A program made the translations under genes and the position numbers. Under the pieces are notes generated by a model. The model ran no database searches, was not told where the DNA came from, and saw nothing but the letters and a program-made list of their open reading frames with translations. Shown piece after piece: positions 44,221 through 52,029 of a DNA stretch of 64,000 nucleotides (positions are counted from its first letter, which is position 1; each line of letters opens with the position of its first letter). The stretch comes from Dyadobacter sp. MSC1_007 (GTDB lineage: Bacteria > Bacteroidota > Bacteroidia > Cytophagales > Spirosomataceae). The stretch covers positions 124,001-188,000 of the forward strand of contig NZ_JAMOZL010000013.1 of assembly GCF_023667495.1 (NCBI RefSeq), in the 5' to 3' direction.

Positions 44221-44859
44221 TTATAATTCTTCGATGAAGATGTCCTTATAATAAACCTTCGCCTTTCCACCTCCGTGGATTTGCAATGCAATCAGCCCTT
44301 TTTGCGGGATAGATTTGTCGGGCTCCGTATAGTCTACGGTTTTTGTGCCGTTCAGAAACAGCTGAATATGCCCGTTTTGGCTCCGGATCTCGTAGTCATT
44401 CCAATCATTTCGTTTAACGATCTTCTCAACCAATGCGGAATCGGGCGCTATGAGTGTTTTATTTCTTCTTGATTCATCATAAAGGCTCGCCCAGTACTTG
44501 TCGCCCAGATCGGCCTGGTAGCCGATCATTTCATAGGCTGGGCTTTTGGCCCGCACACTATGAAACTGCACACCTGTATTGATAAAACCTTCCGTGCCAG
44601 TTAGTTTAAATTTCACTTTCAAAATATAATTCGAGTATTCCTTCCGAGTAGCCAGAAATTCGTTATGCGGTACGGTCTCCTGCAATGAGCCTCCTACTAG
44701 CGCTCCGTTTTCGATTTTCCAGGTCTTGATAGTGTCTCCCTCCCAGCCCTGAAACGATTTACCGTCAAACAAGGAAACCGGTGTCTTAGCAGGGATCATG
44801 ATGCAGCCTGTAAACACCAGCAATGCAATGGTCAAAAAATACAGCGGAGTTTTTAGCAT
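44221..44859 (-). CDS. DUF1080 (3-keto-disaccharide hydrolase family) lipoprotein
   Basis: A 212-residue lipoprotein (lipobox LVFTGC near residue 19; start ATG 44859). The body is a PF06439 concanavalin-like jelly roll: VSLFDGKSFQGWEGD..TWKIENGALVGG, NYILKVKFKLTGTEGFINTGVQFHS, WNDYEIRSQNGHIQLFLNGTKTVDYTE and KGLIALQIHGGGKAKVYYKDIFIEEL. The family includes enzymes that cleave 3-keto-glycosides. Together with Gfo/Idh and PQQ/GMC dehydrogenases elsewhere in the window it suggests an oxidative glycoside-cleavage route. It seems monocistronic. Confidence 0.9.
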   Translation of the reverse strand: MLKTPLYFLTIALLVFTGCIMIPAKTPVSLFDGKSFQGWEGDTIKTWKIENGALVGGSLQETVPHNEFLATRKEYSNYILKVKFKLTGTEGFINTGVQFHSVRAKSPAYEMIGYQADLGDKYWASLYDESRRNKTLIAPDSALVEKIVKRNDWNDYEIRSQNGHIQLFLNGTKTVDYTEPDKSIPQKGLIALQIHGGGKAKVYYKDIFIEEL

Positions 44860-45009
44860 AACACAGTTTTTAATGTGTAGTATAGTTTTTTCTATTCCTA
44901 TAAAAGCCGGTTTCACCGGGAGTTTACTATGATGGAGCGGGATGTATTCCGAACTCGGGTTGATACGAATATTTGTGCGAAGCGTTTATCGTAACATCGT
45001 TGCCATCCA

Positions 45010-45038
45010 TTGCTTTTTCATGAATATCAGTATTTTTA
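45010..45038 (+). promoter_or_regulatory. Weak candidate promoter of the histidine kinase gene
   Basis: TTG (45010-45012), an 18-bp spacer and TATTTTTA (45031-45038) approximate the Bacteroidota promoter with one mismatch in the -7 box and spacing shorter by one. It lies 60 bp upstream of the start. Confidence 0.3.
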
Positions 45039-45098
45039 CATCAATGAGCCCGGCGGTTCCGGCCGTTTAGACCCAAACGTAAGGGAGAAAATTTGCAG

Positions 45099-47108
45099 AT
45101 GGTTGATACATTTAAAGAACATAATAATGACTTGCTTGTTGCAATAGGGCGGTTCGAGCTTGTGGCGAAAGCTACCCATGATGTGATCTGGGACTGGGAC
45201 CTGCTGAAAGGTACGGTATGGTGGAACGAGGGAATGCAGCAGATTTTTGGCTACCACCCCGAACAGATCGGAAGCGGCCCCAACTCCTGGTTTGACAGGA
45301 TCCATCCCGACGACCAGGAAACGGTTGTCAAGAAAATTTATGCTGTCATCGATAAAGGCGGAAGCAACTGGTCGGAGTTTTATCGGTTTCGCCGTGCAGA
45401 CGGCACATTTGCGCATATTCATGACCGTGGGTATACGATCCAGCAAGATGGCAAACCGATTCGTATGGTCGGCTCGATGATGGATATCACCGAACAGCTC
45501 AGGGCTGAAAACGCCAGGAAGGAAAGTGAGGAAAACCTAAAATTCGCCATGCAGGCTGCCCAGCTAGGCACCTGGCACATGGATCCGATCAACAAAACTG
45601 TCATTCTCAATGACCGCTGCAAGGAGCTTTTCGGCAACCCGCCAGATGAAGAGCTCCATTACGATGCGCTCATTAACCACATTCATCACGATGATCGTGA
45701 AAGAATCAGGGAAGCCGTAGAAAGAGCATTGGATCCAGCTATTAGAAGCATTTACGATGTCAGGTACCGTACCATCGGTGCCAACGACCATATTTTGAGA
45801 TGGCTGCATTGCACAGGACAGGCCTATTTCGACAATAACGATCAGCCTTACCGCTTTTCCGGCATTTCCAGAGAGGTGACAGCCGAAATCACCAGCCAGG
45901 AAAAGGTTGCATGGGCCGACCAGCAGGCCGCTATGACCATTGAAGGCTCAGGCGCGGGTTCATTCCTGGTGAATTTGGCTACTGACGAGCTGATATATTC
46001 ACCCACCATGGGCCGGATTATTTCGGGCCGGGAAGAAAGCAATATTAGCAGGGATGTATTCCTCCGTCATGTGCACCCCGAGGATATGGGAATCCGCCAG
46101 GAAGCTTATCAAAAGGCAGCCTTATCGGGCGATCTGCGTTATGAAGCGCGGTTCATCTGGGACGACGGCTCCGTCCATTGGGCACGCATTATCGGGCGTT
46201 ACCTGTATGACAGCATGGGTAAAGCCGTCTCGCTGTCTGGTATCGTCATGGATATTACCGACCGCATGCATTCCGAACAGAAGTTAAAGGCCAGCGAAGA
46301 GAAGTATCGCCAATTGGCCAACGAATTGGAACGAAGGGTAAAGCAGCGCACAGACGAGCTGCGCCAGGCCAACATTGAACTCACCAATTCAAATAGCAAC
46401 CTGCAACAATTCGCATATGCAGCCAGTCATGACATGCAGGAGCCGCTCAGGAAAATACAGTCATTCAGCTCACGGTTACAGTCGGTTTATGCCAGGCAAC
46501 TCGATGAGAATGGCACTTTTATGCTGAACCGCATTCAGGATGCATCCAAACGGATGTCGGTCATGATTGATGATTTGCTTGCCTATTCACGCCTTACTAC
46601 CAGGGACGAAGAGTTCACTGCCGTAAATCTGGGCGAAATCGTAACATCCGTACTTGCCGATCTTGAAATATCTATTCAGGAGCAAAAAACAGAGATTAGC
46701 GTCACAGAGATGCCGGTAATCTGGGGAAGTGCGTCGCAATTGACACAACTTATACAAAACCTGGTCAGCAATGCAGTCAAATACAGGTCGCCTGATCACG
46801 ATTCGGCCATCAGCATTTCCTATCGTAATGTTGACGAATCCGAGAAAGCATCTATCCCCAAACTTCTCCCTGATCGCCAGTACATCCGCCTGGAAGTGAC
46901 CGACAACGGCATCGGTTTCGATGAAATGTACCTGGACCGGATTTTCCAGATGTTCCAGCGCCTGCATGGCAGGAGCGAATTTTCAGGTTCGGGGATTGGT
47001 CTTGCATTATGTAAAAAGGTCGTCCAAAACCACCACGGGCATATCACAGCCAAAAGCCATCCCGGCCAGGGCTCAACATTTATCGTTTATTTGCCTCAGC
47101 CTAGCTAA
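45099..47108 (+). CDS. PAS-domain sensor histidine kinase
   Basis: A 669-residue soluble sensor kinase with no membrane segment. Three PAS/PAC units are visible: first from TKDVIW-like ATHDVIWDWDLLKG to VGSMMDITEQLRAE; second LKFAMQAAQLGTWHMD...FSGISREVTAEI; third GSGAGSFLVNLATDELIY...LSGIVMDITDRMHSE. A coiled coil (ELERRVKQRTDELRQAN) leads into HisKA with the phospho-His in YAASHDMQEPLRKIQ, then HATPase_c (LIQNLVSNAVKYRS, VTDNGIGFD, SGSGIGLALCKKVV). No response regulator is adjacent. The ATG at 45099 is favoured over a TTG two codons upstream. Confidence 0.93.
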   Translation: MVDTFKEHNNDLLVAIGRFELVAKATHDVIWDWDLLKGTVWWNEGMQQIFGYHPEQIGSGPNSWFDRIHPDDQETVVKKIYAVIDKGGSNWSEFYRFRRADGTFAHIHDRGYTIQQDGKPIRMVGSMMDITEQLRAENARKESEENLKFAMQAAQLGTWHMDPINKTVILNDRCKELFGNPPDEELHYDALINHIHHDDRERIREAVERALDPAIRSIYDVRYRTIGANDHILRWLHCTGQAYFDNNDQPYRFSGISREVTAEITSQEKVAWADQQAAMTIEGSGAGSFLVNLATDELIYSPTMGRIISGREESNISRDVFLRHVHPEDMGIRQEAYQKAALSGDLRYEARFIWDDGSVHWARIIGRYLYDSMGKAVSLSGIVMDITDRMHSEQKLKASEEKYRQLANELERRVKQRTDELRQANIELTNSNSNLQQFAYAASHDMQEPLRKIQSFSSRLQSVYARQLDENGTFMLNRIQDASKRMSVMIDDLLAYSRLTTRDEEFTAVNLGEIVTSVLADLEISIQEQKTEISVTEMPVIWGSASQLTQLIQNLVSNAVKYRSPDHDSAISISYRNVDESEKASIPKLLPDRQYIRLEVTDNGIGFDEMYLDRIFQMFQRLHGRSEFSGSGIGLALCKKVVQNHHGHITAKSHPGQGSTFIVYLPQPS

Positions 47109-47127
47109 AAAGCCGGGTAGTGGGTAA

Positions 47128-47418
47128 CTATCTTTTCCAGATATCAGCATATTCGTCCGGGTGACGCCTGAACTGGGTATGCACGTATTCGCACAAGGGA
47201 AGTACCTGCAATTCATGCTCCCTGGCATATGCCACCATTGCGTTAAGCATGAGGCGCGCAAGACCGCGGCCTTCCATAGCCGGATCCACCTCGGTGTGAT
47301 AAACGGTTAATGTCGTTTCACTTAACCCGATAACCATTTCGCCTGCCTGTTTTCCATCTTCCTCAATGTAGAATGCGCCTCTGCGGCGGTTATCAAGTTT
47401 TAGTTTTACCTCTGCCAT
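47128..47418 (-). CDS. Small GNAT-type N-acetyltransferase (YjdJ-like)
   Basis: A 96-residue minimal GNAT protein. AFYIEEDGKQAGEMVIG, LTVYHTEVDPAMEGRGLARLMLNAMVAYARE with the acetyl-CoA pyrophosphate loop (EGRGLA), and LQVLPLCEYVHTQFRRHPDEYADIW match the YidJ/Acetyltransf_CG group that has only the acetyl-CoA-binding core. The acetyl acceptor is unknown. It converges on the histidine kinase gene with 19 bp between stops. Confidence 0.92.
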   Translation of the reverse strand: MAEVKLKLDNRRRGAFYIEEDGKQAGEMVIGLSETTLTVYHTEVDPAMEGRGLARLMLNAMVAYAREHELQVLPLCEYVHTQFRRHPDEYADIWKR

Positions 47419-47502
47419 AATTTTTTGAATGAATGTCGATCTGCAAATACGAGACGCAGGCTGCGGCCGATTTCACAATGTCCAAATAAAACAAATAATC
47501 CT

Positions 47503-47510
47503 TAAATTTG
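47503..47510 (+). promoter_or_regulatory. Candidate -7 box for the phosphotransferase gene
   Basis: TAAATTTG fits TAnnTTTG and is 22 bp before the ATG at 47533. No TTG is found at the -33 position, so the match is partial. Confidence 0.35.
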
Positions 47511-47532
47511 GCGCTATACCACGTCTTTTCTG

Positions 47533-48534
47533 ATGGCTCATTTCCCGGTTACCAATTCCAATCTTTCCCCCTACCACCTCGGACTGTTCATACAAGAACA
47601 TTATCTTCCCTCCCAAAAGGTGTCTTGTGAAATACTAAAAACAGGGATCAGCGACACTTATCTGGCCGTTACCGAGGACTGCAAGTACATATTCCGCGTG
47701 TATAGCCTGGGTTGGAGAACGGAGTCTGAGATTGCTGAGGAATTGCGCTTGTTGTTTCACCTCAGAGATCATCATATTCACGTTTCTTTCCCCATTGCCG
47801 ACCAGAACGAAAGGCTAATCCATTCCTTCCAGGCGCCGGAAGGCAGTCGGTTTGGCGTGCTTTTCTCTTATGCGGAGGGGGAAAAACTACTCAATTACGC
47901 TCCGGAAACCCACTACCGGATCGGAACGATGATGGCTGAAATGCATTTGGCTGCGCAGAATTTTACACTCAACCGCGTTACCTACACGGAGAAGGAACTG
48001 CTAATCGACCCGTTGGAAAAGCTCAAACGCTTTCTGTCAGACGAAACGGACGAAATGCAGTATCTCAAATCAGTTCAACAATATCTGCTCGAAGAACTTG
48101 GCAATGCCGACCAAAGCCAGTTGAGAAAAGGTGCCGTGCACCTGGATCTTTGGTTTGATAATCTGAATATCACCAATGAAGGCAAAATCACCTTTTTTGA
48201 TTTTGATTTTTGCGGCAACGGATGGCTGTGTTTAGATATGGCCTATTATATTCTTCAGATCCACGGCACAGAGCGTGACCCTGAGGAATGTCAACTCAAA
48301 GTCGATCGTTTTCTGGAAGGTTACGAGTCCGTCGTCAGTGTTTCAGCGGAGGAAAAAAGGCTGATACCGATGCTGGGGGTAACGCTTTACATTTTTTACC
48401 TTGGGATCCAGTCAGAGCGCTACGATAACTGGTCGAATGTCTTTCTCAATCAGGTTTACCTCAAAAGGTTTATCAACCTGCTTCTCAAAAAATATTTCGA
48501 TCATCACAAACTGGGGCACGGACAGATTCAATAA
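47533..48534 (+). CDS. Phosphotransferase (APH/ChoK-like kinase fold)
   Basis: A 333-residue protein of the aminoglycoside phosphotransferase/homoserine kinase-like fold. The glycine loop is weak (CEILKTGISDTYLAVT) with ATP-site Lys replaced in the typical small-kinase manner (YIFRVYSLGW). The catalytic Brenner-type loop is GAVHLDLWFDNLNI and the metal-binding Asp is in ITFFDFDFCGNGWLCLDMAYY. The substrate is unknown; members phosphorylate small molecules such as sugars, homoserine or choline. It precedes a small membrane-protein gene by 31 bp on the same strand. Confidence 0.88.
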   Translation: MAHFPVTNSNLSPYHLGLFIQEHYLPSQKVSCEILKTGISDTYLAVTEDCKYIFRVYSLGWRTESEIAEELRLLFHLRDHHIHVSFPIADQNERLIHSFQAPEGSRFGVLFSYAEGEKLLNYAPETHYRIGTMMAEMHLAAQNFTLNRVTYTEKELLIDPLEKLKRFLSDETDEMQYLKSVQQYLLEELGNADQSQLRKGAVHLDLWFDNLNITNEGKITFFDFDFCGNGWLCLDMAYYILQIHGTERDPEECQLKVDRFLEGYESVVSVSAEEKRLIPMLGVTLYIFYLGIQSERYDNWSNVFLNQVYLKRFINLLLKKYFDHHKLGHGQIQ

Positions 48535-48565
48535 TTACTTATATTCAGTGCATTACAGGTAATTT

Positions 48566-49084
48566 ATGCTACTGAAAATAATCTTTCCGCTGGTGTTCCT
48601 GGCCGGGCTATGGCTGCTGATTAAAAGCATTGGCAGGATAATCCATATTTATGGTGGTAAGAAGATAGAAGTTCCCCTCAGCCATCTGCAATCGCAGCTG
48701 GTTTTAAGCGAGGCTGGCCAATACGAGATCGCTTACCGCCGCCGTGCGTTAGTAGGCGTAATCCCCACCGGTATTGCATTTACATTAACCAGGGCAACAG
48801 ACCAGCGTCCCATTCCGGTGACCAATGTCGTGAACCACCTGGGTTCCAGAAAGGACATGACCGGTAGCCGCATTGTCCCTATCGCTGAATTCAGCATCAG
48901 TGAGCCGGGTCAGTTTGCTTTTGCATTTGCGGAAATAGCAGGCCAAAAAGAAGGAGATATGCTTTTGGTTATGAAAAAAACGGGTGCGCAGGGCTTTCTG
49001 ATGATCTTTGCCATCCTTGGATCTGCCATCGCCACGATCGCCGGACTTGTTCTAAGCATTTTGGCCTTCCTTGGAAAGCTATAA
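48566..49084 (+). CDS. Hypothetical membrane protein
   Basis: A 172-residue protein with an N-terminal hydrophobic helix (IIFPLVFLAGLWLLIKSI) and a C-terminal one (FLMIFAILGSAIATIAGLVLSILAFL). Between them lies a soluble part of about 120 residues with beta-type sequence (VPLSHLQSQLVLSEAGQYEIAYRRR; IAFTLTRATDQRPIPV). This resembles a small domain held between two anchors. I do not recognise the family. It may share a transcript with the upstream phosphotransferase. Confidence 0.75.
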   Translation: MLLKIIFPLVFLAGLWLLIKSIGRIIHIYGGKKIEVPLSHLQSQLVLSEAGQYEIAYRRRALVGVIPTGIAFTLTRATDQRPIPVTNVVNHLGSRKDMTGSRIVPIAEFSISEPGQFAFAFAEIAGQKEGDMLLVMKKTGAQGFLMIFAILGSAIATIAGLVLSILAFLGKL

Positions 49085-49110
49085 AAAAGGACCGGTCTCC
49101 TGACCGGCCC
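49083..49110 (-). terminator. Rho-independent terminator of the sugar isomerase gene
   Basis: On minus, gggccggtc pairs with gaccggtcc (one G-U pair) and runs into six T residues (A6 at 49083-49088). It lies 9 bp past the stop at 49119. Confidence 0.75.
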
Positions 49111-49118
49111 CGGGTTAT

Positions 49119-50033
49119 CTAAACGCCTTCTGCGACTTTCTTCATTTTCGCAAGCCCGGTTTTTGCTACCAGCAGCGCGTCCTGTGCATAATAGTCTTTA
49201 TTAAATACTTCAAACGACAAGATCACCGGCTTTTCAGGGTTTTTCAGTGTTTTGAGAACGTCCTTCAACGGAGCTATGCCATCGCCCGCATACACGCGGT
49301 CTGCGTCGGTAATCGTCTCGCGCGGCGGTGTGGCCGGATAGTCGTTGATATGGAATATCTCGATTAACGGCTTGCCAACATCTTTCACAGCATCCATTCC
49401 AGAACCTCCTTTGTGTAAATGGTATATGTCCATCAAAACCCTGGCCGACGGGTGTCCTGATTCTACCGCCACATACAGGATTTCGCCAACCCTGCTTAGA
49501 TTCTTGGAAAAACCCCATAGTTCCAGGTGCGGTACCACGCCAGTTTTATCCCCCAATTCCAGAATGGCCCTATAACGTTCGGCCATTTTGGCTAAGTCGA
49601 GTGAGGCGCCAGTAGTTGCGCCCATCGGAGGCGCGGCCACGCGCGGACATCCGATTGCAGCCAGTTGCTCCATCTCCATTTTAAGCTGATCCAACGCTTT
49701 CGCACGCGTAGCTTCATCATCGACGATCCAGTTTGCAAAGCCGATAGCGTCTTCTACCTTCAGACCCAGATCAGTAATGATCTTTTTTGCGTCAACAAGC
49801 GAGCCGCCGGTTTTGAGATAATCCTGCAAGGTGTTGATCCAGATCTCGACGGATTTGAACCCGGCCTGGGCCGCTACTTCAAGCTCCCTTCTGAATCCCA
49901 GCTTGTGGCCGCGCAGTGTGCTCATATTGAGCGCGTATATGAATGGTTGTTCTTTGGATTTGAGGTTGGATACAGGCGCAATACCTGTCGCGCTCACTGC
50001 GGCTATGGAAGATAATGCTTCTCGGCGGTTCAT
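49119..50033 (-). CDS. Sugar phosphate isomerase/epimerase, exported type
   Basis: A 304-residue xylose-isomerase-like TIM-barrel protein (AP endonuclease 2 superfamily). The frame is open for another 116 codons upstream but that part is unrelated to the family. I chose ATG 50033, where a leader begins (MNRREALSSIAAVSATGIAP). Barrel and metal-site pieces include AAQAGFKSVEIWIN, CPRVAAPPMGATTGA, VVPHLELWGFSKN with a metal-binding Glu, VLMDIYHLHKGG (His), IEIFHINDYPA and VILSFEVFNKDYY. It probably acts on a keto-sugar in the periplasm. It is divergent from the VOC gene. Confidence 0.9.
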   Translation of the reverse strand: MNRREALSSIAAVSATGIAPVSNLKSKEQPFIYALNMSTLRGHKLGFRRELEVAAQAGFKSVEIWINTLQDYLKTGGSLVDAKKIITDLGLKVEDAIGFANWIVDDEATRAKALDQLKMEMEQLAAIGCPRVAAPPMGATTGASLDLAKMAERYRAILELGDKTGVVPHLELWGFSKNLSRVGEILYVAVESGHPSARVLMDIYHLHKGGSGMDAVKDVGKPLIEIFHINDYPATPPRETITDADRVYAGDGIAPLKDVLKTLKNPEKPVILSFEVFNKDYYAQDALLVAKTGLAKMKKVAEGV

Positions 50034-50138
50034 TAAGATATCCTGAAAGGTTAACTGATTTATGGTTAAAGGCCGCCAGGGGAATTTTTTACCGCAAGGG
50101 ATTGTAATTTGGTCAACATTAAAGCAACAATCGCCTCC

Positions 50139-50636
50139 ATGGATATAGATCAATACACAGTACCGGCTCAAACCCGTATCGGGCATGTGCACCTGAAAGT
50201 AGCGGACCTGGACCGTGCGCTGGACTTTTACTGCGGAATATTGGGTTTTGAAATTACCACACGTTATGGTGGACAGGCTGTATTTATTTCTGCAGGTGGC
50301 TACCATCATCATATCGGCTTGAACACGTGGTACAGTAAGGACGCGCCGGCCGCGCCGCAACACGGGGTCGGCTTGTTCCATACCGCGATCCTCTATCCTA
50401 CCCGCAAAGATCTTGCATTCATATTAAATCGTCTTTTGAAAGCGGATTACCCGCTGACCGGCGCCAGCGATCACGGCGTTTCGGAGGCATTATATCTGAA
50501 TGACCCGGACGGCAACGGCGTAGAACTGTATTGGGACCGGCCCGCAGATCAATGGGAATACTTGCCTGACGGTTCGATTGAAATGTATACCAAGAGCTTG
50601 AATATTCCGGGATTGCTGGCTGAGTTGAAGAAGTAG
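50139..50636 (+). CDS. VOC family protein, extradiol dioxygenase-like
   Basis: A 165-residue vicinal-oxygen-chelate protein close to CatE-like catechol 2,3-dioxygenases. The facial metal triad is intact: His in GHVHLKVADLDRALDFY, His in GVGLFHTAILYP and Glu in DPDGNGVELYWDRP. AGGYHHHIGLNTW is also characteristic. The ATG at 50139 (MDIDQYTV) is preferred to a TTG at 50109. An aromatic substrate is plausible, but a lyase or isomerase role cannot be excluded from sequence alone. Confidence 0.88.
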   Translation: MDIDQYTVPAQTRIGHVHLKVADLDRALDFYCGILGFEITTRYGGQAVFISAGGYHHHIGLNTWYSKDAPAAPQHGVGLFHTAILYPTRKDLAFILNRLLKADYPLTGASDHGVSEALYLNDPDGNGVELYWDRPADQWEYLPDGSIEMYTKSLNIPGLLAELKK

Positions 50637-50639
50637 TAC

Positions 50640-50793
50640 TTAGTCAAAAGCTACTAATTCTTCGAAATCGGCAACCTGAAAATCGTTTGTAATCGAAATA
50701 TCTTCTGCAGCCGTAGCTATATATCCCTCGATCAGCGATCGTTCGAGGCAATTGTCATTATAGATAGCGGCTTTTTCCTCTGGTGGGATTCAT
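50640..50793 (-). pseudogene. Frameshifted antitoxin-like remnant
   Basis: In one minus-strand frame the sequence from 50789 to the stop at 50640 reads PPEEKAAIYNDNCLER followed by SLIEGYIATAAEDISITNDF and then QVADFEELVAFD. The tail resembles small antitoxins that end in an acidic 'IEGY...A..D' segment. No start exists in this frame (a stop is at 50790-50792), but an ATG at 50793 opens the adjacent frame (MNPTRGK). A one-base loss in the A5 run near 50775 would explain the break. No toxin gene is beside it. The family assignment is visual only; a chance open stretch is possible. Confidence 0.4.
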
Positions 50794-50815
50794 TGTGCGT
50801 TTTGTTTCTACAATC

Positions 50816-51967
50816 TCAATACTTCATTAATAAAGTCAGCAACTTGCGGTCCAGTTTGTGGCCATGCCAGTCTTCATAAGCAACATCGTCACGACGGGAA
50901 TCCAGCACGCCGAAATCACCGGAGAACTCCCATAGCGAGAAGCCTATTCCGTTGGATGAGAGAATATCTAATACGTCATTAAACCAGGCCAGAAAGACAT
51001 TGTGAGGTGTTTTGTTCCAGCAGCCGCATTCACTGCAATGTACACCCACGCCTTTATTAACCAGTTCGATCCAGGGTTTGTAGAATTTTTCAAGCATTGC
51101 CCGGCTCAGATATTGATCCCCAACCTGTCCCGGCCATTTGGGCTCAGGCGCGTTGTCGGGATCTTTCATGGCCCAGGGTGCTTTATAATGTGAGATGATG
51201 CCCGGATGGTAACCGCGGCAGCTTTGCGCTATATCGAGGTCAGCAATTTCAGGAATGACAGACGTTCCCACATCGTTGCCATCGGCGATGATTAGATGTG
51301 CCGGATTTTCTTTCCGGATGGCTTCCGAGGCTGCGATTGCCACTTTGCGGTAAATATCGCCAGGCACGGATGAGCGTTTGGAATGCTGGTCGTTCATATC
51401 TGCACGCATACTTGGTTCATTGAGTAAATCAAAGCTGATGCGCTTGGAAGTCGTGCTTTTATACCTTTTGGCCCACATATTCCAATGAAAACAGAATGCA
51501 TCCAACGCTTTCTGGTCGGTCCAGAGGTTGTATGGCTCATTGAAACCTGCATTGACGCAGTAACCTGGCGCACGGTGCAGGTTCAGGCTTACGTGAAGAT
51601 TGTGCTTGTGCGCGGCAGCCACAAGCTTGTCGATTCGCTCGACAGCTTGCTCGTCTATCTGGTAAACCTCCTCGGGTGTAATGTTACGGCTGCGGTCAAA
51701 TTTGACATACGCCGGATAAGCCATTGGAATGCGCACGAAGTCGAAACCCCAGTCGCTCATCCATTTGAATTGCTCTTCGGTTGTGGCTTTGCGGCCTTTT
51801 GTTGGGTCCGGCGAGAAGAAATCAAGCAGGTTAAAACCTTTCCATTTGGGCAGCTTGTTCTGTGCAGCCTGACCTAGCCAGGCCGGACCTGCAACAGCAA
51901 AGCCGGAAGCAAGTGTAGCCCCGGCTGCTGCCATTCCTGTACTTTTGATGAATGTCCTGCGATGCAT
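50816..51967 (-). CDS. Glycoside hydrolase family 5 (cellulase-like)
   Basis: A 383-residue exported glycosidase with an N-terminal leader (MHRRTFIKSTGMAAAGATLASG) of Tat type. GH5 marks: WKGFNLLDFF, the acid/base Glu in ISFDLLNEPSM (near 180), RGYHPGIISHYKAPW, the nucleophile Glu in GVHCSECGCWNKTPH (near 315) and the final WEFSGDFGVLDS. It would hydrolyse beta-linked glucan, mannan or glycosides in the periplasm; the GH5 subfamily cannot be set. It stands alone rather than beside a SusCD pair. Confidence 0.92.
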   Translation of the reverse strand: MHRRTFIKSTGMAAAGATLASGFAVAGPAWLGQAAQNKLPKWKGFNLLDFFSPDPTKGRKATTEEQFKWMSDWGFDFVRIPMAYPAYVKFDRSRNITPEEVYQIDEQAVERIDKLVAAAHKHNLHVSLNLHRAPGYCVNAGFNEPYNLWTDQKALDAFCFHWNMWAKRYKSTTSKRISFDLLNEPSMRADMNDQHSKRSSVPGDIYRKVAIAASEAIRKENPAHLIIADGNDVGTSVIPEIADLDIAQSCRGYHPGIISHYKAPWAMKDPDNAPEPKWPGQVGDQYLSRAMLEKFYKPWIELVNKGVGVHCSECGCWNKTPHNVFLAWFNDVLDILSSNGIGFSLWEFSGDFGVLDSRRDDVAYEDWHGHKLDRKLLTLLMKY

Positions 51968-51976
51968 TGCGGTCGA

Positions 51977-51997
51977 GAAGTTATTTATGGTAACTTC
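51977..51997. repeat. Short inverted repeat between M56 and GH5 genes
   Basis: GAAGTTA (51977-51983) and TAACTTC (51991-51997) with a 7-nt spacer, 10 bp upstream of the GH5 start and 33 bp downstream of the M56 stop, both on minus. It could be an operator or a weak terminator; there is no T-tract. Confidence 0.3.
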
Positions 51998-52029
51998 CTA
52001 TTAAACGCATCACCATTGCGGTTTTACTC

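Noticed and set aside
49119-50381. Longer reading of the sugar isomerase gene (420 codons)
   Set aside because: The first 116 codons lack any family similarity, include the divergent VOC gene's start, and precede a clear leader peptide at 50033.
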